Assembly: GCA_937899365.1 (NCBI GenBank) | Contig: CALBPH010000295.1 | Location: 1 to 7,272, forward strand | Reading direction: 5' to 3' | Source of the DNA: an uncultured Leptolyngbya sp. | GTDB lineage: Bacteria > Cyanobacteriota > Cyanobacteriia > Phormidesmidales > Phormidesmidaceae | Length of the DNA stretch: 7,272 nucleotides | Part shown: in pieces, positions 1-6,180 of the stretch | How positions within the stretch are numbered: the stretch's first letter is position 1 | How the letters are laid out: the number at the start of each line of letters is the position of its first letter | Position numbers and translations under genes: made by a program | The notes under the pieces: generated by a model | Database searches by the model: none | What the model saw: only the letters and a program-made list of their open reading frames with translations | Told to the model about the DNA's origin: nothing

Positions 1-1
1 T

Positions 2-79
2 TATCTCACAGGTGAAGGGCTGCCCGATGAGTTTCCTGAGAACACAGTGGTGGATTCAAGAATAGACAATCAGTCGTGA
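2..79 (+). CDS. 3' end of an unrecognised gene (partial)
   Basis: An open frame enters from the left edge and closes at a TGA at 77-79. It encodes 25 residues, acidic and polar, ending in RIDNQS. I do not recognise the protein from so short a tail. It is called because it shares the orientation of the ACP-KS pair and stops cleanly before a gap with promoter-like features; an open frame of this length could also occur by chance. If real, it is probably the last gene of an upstream transcription unit, possibly of the same biosynthetic cluster. Confidence 0.35.
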   Translation, partial: YLTGEGLPDEFPENTVVDSRIDNQS

Positions 80-92
80 ACAATGGAGTGGT

Positions 93-111
93 GATATTGA
101 TAATCTATCTT
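93..111 (+). promoter_or_regulatory. Fur-box-like sequence upstream of the ACP-KS operon
   Basis: The 19-mer GATATTGATAATCTATCTT matches the classical Fur consensus GATAATGATAATCATTATC at 14 of 19 positions, including an unbroken TGATAATC core. It lies about 75 bases upstream of the ACP start and just upstream of a candidate promoter. Such a site would make the downstream genes iron-repressed, which fits the siderophore receptor and permease nearby. The region is AT-rich, so chance similarity is possible; no binding is shown. Confidence 0.4.
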
Positions 112-125
112 TAGTTATTCAAACA

Positions 126-155
126 TCGACTTTCTTGATAAGATCAATGCATAAT
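126..155 (+). promoter_or_regulatory. candidate sigma70-type promoter for the ACP-KS operon
   Basis: A -10-like CATAAT (150-155, 5 of 6 to TATAAT) follows a -35-like TCGACT (126-131, 4 of 6 to TTGACA) with an 18-base spacer. Transcription would start near 162, giving a leader of about 20 bases that holds the Shine-Dalgarno of the ACP gene. The Fur-like site sits directly upstream. This rests on hexamer matching only. Confidence 0.3.
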
Positions 156-183
156 TACACCCTTAAAAACAAGGAGAGATTTG

Positions 184-429
184 ATGAGTCGGAATGAGAT
201 TTTTACGGTTCTAAAGTCAAACATGGAGATGATTATTGATGGTGTTGAAGGCCTCGAAATCAAAGAAAATAACAGCATGGTGAGTGATTTTGGAGCTGAC
301 TCTTTAGAGGTTGTTGAAGTTATATCACGCACACAAAAACAACTAAGGATAAAAATTCCCCGCACCGCACTTTCTCAGGTGAATAATATTAAGGAGCTGA
401 TTGATTTGTTTGAAAAAGCCGCATCCTGA
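184..429 (+). CDS. free-standing acyl carrier protein
   Basis: An 81-residue phosphopantetheine-binding carrier protein. The DFGADSLE motif places the 4'-phosphopantetheine attachment Ser at residue 40, followed by the usual helix II (EVVEVI) and a C-terminal IKELIDLFE helix. It would carry an acyl or malonyl thioester for the adjacent ketosynthase. The ATG at 184 is preferred over the TTG at 181 because AGGAG at 172-176 then has an ideal 7-base spacing. The stop TGA shares a base with the ATG of the ketosynthase, so the two are translationally coupled. Discrete ACPs paired with a discrete KS occur in type II systems and in the ACP-KS half of HMG-CoA-synthase cassettes (CurB-CurC type order). 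It is unlikely to be the housekeeping ACP: the context is accessory and the sequence differs from the canonical highly acidic AcpP. Confidence 0.9.
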   Translation: MSRNEIFTVLKSNMEMIIDGVEGLEIKENNSMVSDFGADSLEVVEVISRTQKQLRIKIPRTALSQVNNIKELIDLFEKAAS

Positions 430-1748
430 TGAATAAGATCAACCAGCCATCAGCTAATAATTTGTTAAGAAACGATCAGCACCGAGCTGTTATTACCGGG
501 ATGGGAATCGTTACTACGCTTGGTGAGACCTGCAATGAATATTTTGATGCGATCATTGCAGGCTGTTCCGGTATATCCCTCTGGAAGGATAAGGACACCA
601 GACTTTATTCAAAGTTTGGTGGCGACATGAGTGATTTTGATTTTAAGTCACACATCGAGCGAGTGGGTAAGGACTATCCACTGGACTGGACTAAGGGTGC
701 GCGCAAGCTGCTGCGTTCAGCGTCACTGTCAGGTCGCCTGGTTACCGTTGCTGCTATGCAAGCTTGCTACGATGCTAAACTCCACTATGTCAAACTTAAT
801 CCAGAGCGTTTTGGTCATGTCCTAGGGGGAAATAATCTGGGTAATTCTTACGCTTTCGACAATACTTTAGAGTTTGAGAAAGAACCTGATTTTATTGCGC
901 CGCTATATGGCGCTGTTGCTGCAGATACGGATGTCTTGGCGATCAGCTCAGAAATTTTAAACTTAAAAGGGCCAAGTTTCACGGTGGGTGGCTTTTGTGC
1001 GAGTGGGAACCTAGCTCTTCTGTCGGGGCTTGACTTAGTTCGTTCTGGTCGAGACGATGCCATTTTGGTATCGGGCGGTGCCATGGAATTAAGTCCTGTC
1101 TGGCTGCAGGGATGGCCACTCTTTGACGCCATTTCATTTCGTTCGTTTAATGACGAGCCAACACGAGCCAGTCGGCCATTTGACAAGCGACGCGAAGGAT
1201 TTGTTCCCAGTGAAGGTGCAGGCGTTATTGTGCTTGAAAGTTTAGCCAGTGCTCAAGCGCGTGGCGTAGAAATTTATGCTGAATTGTTGGGAGCCTCATC
1301 AACTTCCAATGCTTCACGACTGACGAAGCCGGATTTAGACGGTCAAGTACGCGCCATTTCTGGAGCTCTGCAAGATGCCCAAATTGAACCAGACCGTGTT
1401 GACTATATCAATGCCCATGCCACATCAACACCTTTAGGGGATGCCAGTGAAGTGGCTGCCATTAAGCAGGTTTTTGGTGCCCACTCCTATCAGATTCCAG
1501 TTAATTCAACAAAATCGATGCTTGGCCACTGCATGACAGCGTCCTCAATGGTTGAAATGATTACCGCCACTCTCCAGATGAAACACAGCCTTGTTCATCC
1601 TACAATCAATCTCGAAGAACCTGATCCCGAACTTGATTTAGACTTTGTTCCTCACCAAACCCGAGAACATAAAATCAACGTTGCCCTCTCTAACTCGTTT
1701 GGCTTCGGTGGCTTAAACTCGTCGATTGTGTTGGGGGCTATCAATTAA
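429..1748 (+). CDS. discrete beta-ketoacyl-ACP synthase, HMG-cassette KS-like with intact Cys
   Basis: A 439-residue condensing enzyme of the FabF/type II KS fold, slightly longer than FabF because of a polar N-terminal extension of about 18 residues. The thiolase-fold start is AVITGMGIVTTLG (20-32). The nucleophile motif GGFCASGN puts the catalytic Cys at 190, NAHATSTPLGD gives His330, and STKSMLGH gives Lys362 and His367, so the C-H-H triad and Lys are complete; the glycine-rich NSFGFGG closes the protein. Stretches such as DAISFRSFNDEPTRASRPFD and EGFVPSEGAG recall the discrete KS of beta-branching cassettes (PksF/CurC type). Those usually carry Ser in place of the Cys and only decarboxylate malonyl-ACP, whereas this copy could in principle condense. 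The subfamily call is from memory of motifs and is tentative; the KS fold is secure. It overlaps the ACP stop by one base, and no HMG-CoA synthase or enoyl hydratase follows. Confidence 0.93.
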   Translation: MNKINQPSANNLLRNDQHRAVITGMGIVTTLGETCNEYFDAIIAGCSGISLWKDKDTRLYSKFGGDMSDFDFKSHIERVGKDYPLDWTKGARKLLRSASLSGRLVTVAAMQACYDAKLHYVKLNPERFGHVLGGNNLGNSYAFDNTLEFEKEPDFIAPLYGAVAADTDVLAISSEILNLKGPSFTVGGFCASGNLALLSGLDLVRSGRDDAILVSGGAMELSPVWLQGWPLFDAISFRSFNDEPTRASRPFDKRREGFVPSEGAGVIVLESLASAQARGVEIYAELLGASSTSNASRLTKPDLDGQVRAISGALQDAQIEPDRVDYINAHATSTPLGDASEVAAIKQVFGAHSYQIPVNSTKSMLGHCMTASSMVEMITATLQMKHSLVHPTINLEEPDPELDLDFVPHQTREHKINVALSNSFGFGGLNSSIVLGAIN

Positions 1749-1929
1749 TTTCCAGTGTACTAATGGTATCTAGCGGTATCTTGGCGTTCAAAGTAATCGT
1801 CAAATCCTAAAAATATTCTGAATAAAACGTACAAAAAACATTGGCAATATTCGGATGAATGACAAAAAATCTTAAGAAAAAAATAAATTCTTCTCAGAAA
1901 CTAAAAATGCTCTCTTGAGTTTGATGAAG

Positions 1930-1961
1930 ATCCGTTTGCGATAGAAAAAAATCCATTTCGA
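1930..1961 (+). repeat. paired direct repeats, possible activator site
   Basis: ATCCGTTTGCGA (1930-1941) and ATCCATTTCGA (1951-1961) are near-identical and start 21 bases apart, two helical turns, so a protein could contact both on one DNA face. That is typical of AraC-family activators, several of which (PchR type) control siderophore receptor genes. No such regulator is encoded in the window, so the assignment is inference. Confidence 0.3.
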
Positions 1962-1963
1962 AG

Positions 1964-1988
1964 AGGACATGGCTACTGGCCATCTCCT
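1964..1988 (+). promoter_or_regulatory. stem-loop upstream of the receptor gene
   Basis: AGGACATGGC and GCCATCTCCT are inverted copies with one mismatch around the 5-base loop TACTG. No T-run follows, so it is not a standard intrinsic terminator. It could be an operator or, if transcription starts upstream, a leader hairpin. It lies about 80 bases before the receptor start. Confidence 0.35.
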
Positions 1989-2069
1989 AACATCACTTCA
2001 ATATCCTATTGGGAACGGATTTTAATTTCTGTTTCACAATTTTGCCCCCTTATTGTGTGAGGAAACAAC

Positions 2070-4631
2070 GTGAGGCAACTGTATTTGCTAAAGAGTTTAT
2101 GTTTAGCCGGTCTCTCATGGATTTTTATTTGTTCAATTGCCAATGCTGAATCCATTGGATCAATAGCAAGGCCAAATGAAGAAGCTTCCGTAGCGAGTTC
2201 AGTAGATGTTTTGGAAGATTCTGCTGCAGATTGGCTATCTCAATTTTCCCCGTCTGATGATATTGATTTGCTGGTTCAGGCTGAGGCTCCGATTCAGATT
2301 ATAGATGTCCAGCTTATTCCTACTGACTCAGGTGTAGATTTGTTTCTGCGGACCTCAACGGGACAGCTGTTACCGGTTTCTCCTTCTGTTGTTGAGAATG
2401 ATCTGATCGCAAACATTCCCAATGCAGTCTTAGCTTTAGCGGATGGTGAACAGTTTCAATCAGTGGATCCGACGGATGATATTGCCCTGGTAACCGTTAG
2501 TAATCAACCCAATAATCAGGTGCGGGTAGTTATTACGGGGGTGAGTGAAGCTCCATTGGCTGATGTCTGTGCAGATGAAACAGGGCTGTTGTTTAGCGTT
2601 GTGCAAGCGATCGCTGATGACTTTGCTGAGGAAAGTACTCTGCGCCTCGTGGTTACAGCGGAGAAAACCCCCGAGGTTGTCCAGGATGTACCGATTAGTC
2701 TGACCGTGTTGACGGAGGACGAACTGGAAGACGCCGATATCACTAATCTTGACGGGATTGCTGGTAATACACCTAACTTTTCAACTTTTTCAGCCGGTAG
2801 CCGCAGTTTTACCTTTTATAGTATCCGCGGTCTATCTAACTTTAATTTTGGCTCTCGGGATCCGGTAGCTTTCTACTTTGATGATGTGCCCTACGACTAT
2901 GGCAGTTTAATAGGCCTGGATCTACCTGATCTACAGCAGGTGGAAATTTTGAGAGGGCCACAAAATACCCTCTATGGCCGCAGTAGTCAGGCCGGTGTGG
3001 TTAACATTACTACTCGCAAGCCGACAAATGACCTATCGTTCAACGGTGCGGTTAGTTACGGCAGCGATGAAAATTTAGATCTTCGTGCTGGTGTTGGCGG
3101 TCCTATTATTGAGGATGAATTGTTTTATCGACTGTCTGGTAGCTTTGAACGGCGAGACGGATTCTATACCAATAGTTTTATACCGGATGAAGAGGTTGAT
3201 GAAAAATCAGGAGTAACAGGGCGAGCACAGCTACGCTGGACGCCAACGGAAGAATGGGATATCTCTTTGAGTGCGTCCGCTGAAGAATATAAGGATGGTC
3301 TTCCTCTTGCTCTATTGGATGACGATGCCTTTAATACTGAGCTTAGCGAGAATGGGTTTACTAATCTGAGTACCAACAGTCAATCTATAAAGGTTGCTTA
3401 TCTCCAGCCAGATTTTCGAGTTACGTCGATTACCAGCCGTCGGTTTTCGGACCAATCAGCAGTTGCTGATATTGATATATCAACGCTGGATGGAGGTTTT
3501 AATCCTAATGGATACGATTCAACTGTATGGACCCAGGAATTACGGTTGCAATCTCCAGAAGCTGCGGACCAGCTGGAGTGGATTGTAGGGGGCTATTTTG
3601 AATCTAGGGAGTTCGACAATAACGGATCTACATTGGCTTTTGGCGATGATGCACCACTTATCTTTGGGCCGACGACGATTCCAGGATCAAGCCTCACCCT
3701 TTCAACAGATTCCCTCAGCACAACTTGGGCTGCATTTGGCCAGGTGAGCTATCGTCCGATCGATCCCTTAAGTCTGACCGTTGGCTTGCGATATGAAAAT
3801 AATGACAGTAAGATTTCACGCGTTGACCGGGTTTTTCGGATTCCAGGATTTCCTGATACTACACTGTTTGAGCTTAATGATATCGAACAAAGCTCTGATG
3901 CCCTCCTGCCAAGGTTCGCAGTGGACTATCGCTTGAGTCCTGAAGTCACGATATATGGAACCATTGCGCGAGGTTATCGGCCAGCAGGAGTCAATAATTT
4001 AACTGATAATGAGGCCTCTTTACGCTTTAATGCTGAGCGTTCCTGGAACTTTGAAGTGGGTGCGAAAACCGTCTGGTTTGATGATCGTCTGGGTGTAAAT
4101 CTCTCATTTTTCCATAACCCTGTGGATAATTTTCAAGTCGCTACGTTTGATCCATTTACGCTACTTGCGACTGGTGTCACCAATGCCGATGTTAGTATTA
4201 CGGGGCTAGAATTTGATGTGAGGGCCACTCCTGTCGAAGGGTTAGATTTTATAGCGGGATTAGGCCTTATCGATGCTGAATTTACCAACTTTCCCAATCA
4301 AAATTTTGATGGCAACAGTCTGCCCTTTGCCCCAGATCTGACTTACAATGTGGCGGCTCAGTATCGCGCACCGTTTGGGTTGTTCACTCGATTAGAACTA
4401 CAGGGTGTTGGCGAGACATTTTTTAATGAAGGAAACACCATACGGCAAGAGCCCTACGCAGTGGTTAATGCTCGCCTTGGTTATGAGTTTGATCAGTCTG
4501 GCATTTATCTCTTTGCCAATAATTTGTTTGATACCCGATACATTGCTCAAGCCTTTGATATTGGCGTGGGGCAAGCCGGGGGCTTTGGTCCTCCATCTAC
4601 CTATGGTGTGCAGTTTAGGTCTAGTTTCTAA
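2070..4631 (+). CDS. AMIN-domain TonB-dependent siderophore receptor
   Basis: An 853-residue outer-membrane receptor that would import a ferric siderophore (or similar metal chelate) using TonB-ExbB-ExbD energy. A signal peptide ends at ANA|E (residues 26/27). An acidic linker leads to an AMIN-like beta domain (about 75-160, starting IQIIDVQLIPTDSGVDLFL), a cyanobacterial hallmark. A TonB-box-like LRLVVTAEK (191-199) comes next, then the plug (about 200-318, with DVPISLTVL, SIRGLSNF and VEILRGPQNTLYGRSSQAG) and a 22-strand-type barrel to the end. The C-terminus RSSF ends in the Phe expected of barrel proteins, so the gene is complete. The GTG start is supported by GAGG at 2059-2062, 7 bases upstream, and by the signal peptide directly after it. 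A HIP1 site lies at 2607-2614. The MFS gene starts on the next base after the stop, implying joint expression. The ligand cannot be read from sequence; a siderophore is inferred from family and neighbour. Confidence 0.93.
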   Translation: MRQLYLLKSLCLAGLSWIFICSIANAESIGSIARPNEEASVASSVDVLEDSAADWLSQFSPSDDIDLLVQAEAPIQIIDVQLIPTDSGVDLFLRTSTGQLLPVSPSVVENDLIANIPNAVLALADGEQFQSVDPTDDIALVTVSNQPNNQVRVVITGVSEAPLADVCADETGLLFSVVQAIADDFAEESTLRLVVTAEKTPEVVQDVPISLTVLTEDELEDADITNLDGIAGNTPNFSTFSAGSRSFTFYSIRGLSNFNFGSRDPVAFYFDDVPYDYGSLIGLDLPDLQQVEILRGPQNTLYGRSSQAGVVNITTRKPTNDLSFNGAVSYGSDENLDLRAGVGGPIIEDELFYRLSGSFERRDGFYTNSFIPDEEVDEKSGVTGRAQLRWTPTEEWDISLSASAEEYKDGLPLALLDDDAFNTELSENGFTNLSTNSQSIKVAYLQPDFRVTSITSRRFSDQSAVADIDISTLDGGFNPNGYDSTVWTQELRLQSPEAADQLEWIVGGYFESREFDNNGSTLAFGDDAPLIFGPTTIPGSSLTLSTDSLSTTWAAFGQVSYRPIDPLSLTVGLRYENNDSKISRVDRVFRIPGFPDTTLFELNDIEQSSDALLPRFAVDYRLSPEVTIYGTIARGYRPAGVNNLTDNEASLRFNAERSWNFEVGAKTVWFDDRLGVNLSFFHNPVDNFQVATFDPFTLLATGVTNADVSITGLEFDVRATPVEGLDFIAGLGLIDAEFTNFPNQNFDGNSLPFAPDLTYNVAAQYRAPFGLFTRLELQGVGETFFNEGNTIRQEPYAVVNARLGYEFDQSGIYLFANNLFDTRYIAQAFDIGVGQAGGFGPPSTYGVQFRSSF

Positions 4632-5840
4632 GTGAACAATCGCCTACAAGCTAATAAATTGGCACTATTAAGTAGCCTGTACATCTCACAGTATATTTCG
4701 CTGATGTTTTTTGTGCAGGCGATTCCTGTTTTTATGCGAGAGCAGGGAGCTTCATTGGAGTCAATTGGGCTGATTTACTTACTAGCTCTACCCATATTAC
4801 TGAAGGTATTGTGGTCTCCCTTTATTGATCGCTATGGCTACACTCGCTGGGGCCACTACCGTTTTTGGATTATTACGTTTCAGCTGCTGTTGGCGGCTGT
4901 GGCGGCTGTGTGTGCATTTGTGAGTCTCCAAAGCAACTTTATATTGCTGTACGGGTTACTTATGGTGATGTCCACACTGGCGGCTAGCCAGGACATTGCT
5001 ACAGATGCTTTGGCTGTAGGACTATTGACTCCTTCGGAGCGGGGTTGGGGTAATGGCATTCAGATGGCAGGCAACTATTTAGGAGGCATGTTGGGCGGTG
5101 GGGTTATGTTGGTTTTACTCAACAAACTGGGCTGGGAACGAAGTCTGTTCGCCTTGGCACTGATGGTGGTGGTGGCGCTAGTTCCCATCTTGCGCCATCG
5201 GGAAAAGCTACCTCCGAAAAAGGCTACCGATAAGGCTACTAATGTTTGGCTGGATTTAGTTCACTTTTACCGTCGCCCTGGGATGTGGCGTTGGCTAATG
5301 TTGTTAACGCTTTATGTTATTGGTGGCAATATGGCGGCGAGTATGTTTCGCCCTCTTTTAGTTGATGTTGGATTATCTCTGACTGATATTGGTTGGTTGT
5401 TGGGGGTTGTAGGCAATGGGGCGAGCATTTTCGGGGCGGTGATATCAGGTCTATTGGTAGTTTCCCTGGGGCGTAGGCGCTCGCTTTTGGTTTTTGGCCT
5501 ATTTCAAATTCTTGCTATTTTGATTTGTTTGTTGCCTGCTGCCGGGGTGAGCAATCGTCCAATATTGTATTTTGTCATCATTGTTGCGGGTTTTGCCAGT
5601 AGCGCCGTTTTCACGGTATCATCCACGGTGATGATGGACAAGAGTCGCTTAGCCATGGCGGGAACAGAGTATACTGCTCAAACATCGATGGTGTATTTTG
5701 GCTCTTTTTTGGCTGCCGGCATTAGCGGTTTTATAGCCTCAAAAATTGGCTATCAGGGATTGTTTGGAGTGAGTGCGGCAGTGGCATTGCTAGCGGTTAT
5801 TTTAATTAGTCGAGTATCGCTATTGGCTTATGAGGAGTAA
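4632..5840 (+). CDS. MFS permease, AmpG/RhtX-FptX-like, probable siderophore importer
   Basis: A 402-residue major facilitator protein with about 12 hydrophobic segments and a short basic central loop (about 188-215). WSPFIDRYGYTRWGHYR (61-77) is the loop 2-3 motif of the AmpG/acetyl-CoA transporter-like MFS branch, and SQDIATDALAV (119-129) is its TM4 signature; GRRR (280-283) is the matching loop of the second half. RhtX and FptX, single-protein inner-membrane importers of rhizobactin and pyochelin, have similar motifs and are encoded beside TonB-dependent receptors. Import of the same ligand across the plasma membrane is therefore the best guess; a siderophore exporter or a muropeptide permease are alternatives. 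GTG starts directly after the receptor's TAA (TAAGTG), with no good Shine-Dalgarno, so translation is probably coupled. The last codons form one arm of a strong inverted repeat. Confidence 0.88.
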   Translation: MNNRLQANKLALLSSLYISQYISLMFFVQAIPVFMREQGASLESIGLIYLLALPILLKVLWSPFIDRYGYTRWGHYRFWIITFQLLLAAVAAVCAFVSLQSNFILLYGLLMVMSTLAASQDIATDALAVGLLTPSERGWGNGIQMAGNYLGGMLGGGVMLVLLNKLGWERSLFALALMVVVALVPILRHREKLPPKKATDKATNVWLDLVHFYRRPGMWRWLMLLTLYVIGGNMAASMFRPLLVDVGLSLTDIGWLLGVVGNGASIFGAVISGLLVVSLGRRRSLLVFGLFQILAILICLLPAAGVSNRPILYFVIIVAGFASSAVFTVSSTVMMDKSRLAMAGTEYTAQTSMVYFGSFLAAGISGFIASKIGYQGLFGVSAAVALLAVILISRVSLLAYEE

Positions 5841-5854
5841 GCCAATAGCGATAC
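5814..5854 (+). terminator. 17-bp perfect inverted repeat across the MFS stop codon
   Basis: The arms at 5814-5830 and 5838-5854 are perfect reverse complements (17 bp) around the loop TGAGGAG; the TAA stop is the first triplet of the right arm. In RNA this would be a very stable hairpin. No T-run follows, so it may act as a factor-assisted terminator or as a 3'-end stabiliser of the receptor-permease mRNA rather than as a classical intrinsic terminator. The downstream sequence up to 5994 contains nothing else I can identify. Confidence 0.6.
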
Positions 5855-5994
5855 CGCTAAAGTTGTGGCTGTTTGTTTGAATAAATAGGTAGGTGTTCGA
5901 GATTTCTTACAAAAGACTTTGACGGAATGGCCTGATTTTAGGTGGTTATTCAAAATCTATTCTGTAACTAATTCTGCATGGGCACTTAAATTAT

Positions 5995-6120
5995 CTGAGA
6001 CCTTGCACCATTCTCAATCAGGGATGCATCGTTTCATAGCGGACAACAATCTGGAAAAAAGGGTGTAGAAAAACGTATCAATGCCTGATTTGGCTTGTTG
6101 AGACTGGTGCAAGATCTGAG
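5995..6120. mobile_element. 126-bp MITE-like element derived from the IS at 6932
   Basis: The element is bounded by 23-bp terminal inverted repeats (5995-6017 and 6098-6120) that match at 20 of 23 positions. Its left 83 bases (5995-6077) are about 93 percent identical to the left end of the insertion-sequence relic at 6932-7013 (five mismatches, one indel). It therefore looks like an internally deleted, non-coding copy keeping only the IS ends. Part of the interior is also self-complementary (ATCAGG near the left arm, CCTGAT near the right), so the whole may fold into an imperfect hairpin. The flanks TTAT and CTAT match at 3 of 4 bases, a possible decayed target duplication. It could have been mobilised by a transposase of the parent IS elsewhere. 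It sits about 60 bases before the methyltransferase pseudogene. Confidence 0.75.
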
Positions 6121-6132
6121 CTATCATAATGC

Positions 6133-6178
6133 TACAGCTTACAGCTCGACGGAGTGTAGCAACGACGGAGTGTAGTAA
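6133..6178 (+). repeat. two adjacent tandem duplications (2 x 7 and 2 x 16 bp)
   Basis: TACAGCT is present twice in tandem (6133-6139, 6140-6146). It is followed at once by CGACGGAGTGTAGCAA (6147-6162) and CGACGGAGTGTAGTAA (6163-6178), identical at 15 of 16 bases. Each 16-mer holds a GGAG, so the duplication doubled the putative Shine-Dalgarno; the nearer one (6167-6170) is 10 bases from the ATG at 6181. Replication slippage is the simplest origin. Confidence 0.8.
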
Positions 6179-6180
6179 CC

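Larger units (their letters stand above)
1749..2069. other. gene-free intergenic region upstream of the siderophore receptor
   Basis: These 321 AT-rich bases contain no credible coding frame. No T-tailed terminator for the ketosynthase is visible. Present are AATATTC copies at 1812-1818 and 1846-1852 (the first inside the palindrome TATTCTGAATA, 1814-1824), direct repeats near 1930 and 1951, and a hairpin at 1964-1988. No good Fur-box match was found here. The size suggests that the receptor gene has its own promoter, but no convincing -35/-10 pair stands out; TTTAAT at 2021-2026 is a possible -10. Confidence 0.6.

Noticed and set aside
144..365. Minus-strand open frame over the ACP gene
   Set aside because: It lies opposite a clear carrier protein, has no recognisable domain, and is a shadow of the real frame.
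848..1186. Minus-strand 112-residue open frame inside the ketosynthase
   Set aside because: It overlaps the conserved active-site region of the KS and shows no protein-like motifs.
1812..1824. Fur box upstream of the receptor at the TATTCTGAATA palindrome
   Set aside because: It matches the Fur consensus poorly compared with the site at 93-111; AT-rich palindromes like this are frequent by chance.
4405..4635. Plus-strand 76-residue frame at the end of the receptor gene
   Set aside because: It overlaps the conserved barrel C-terminus in another frame; its hydrophobicity is a by-product of the alternative frame.
5841..5994. Minus-strand open stretch after the MFS gene
   Set aside because: Its short frame has no convincing start or recognisable protein and runs into the hairpin; treated as non-coding.
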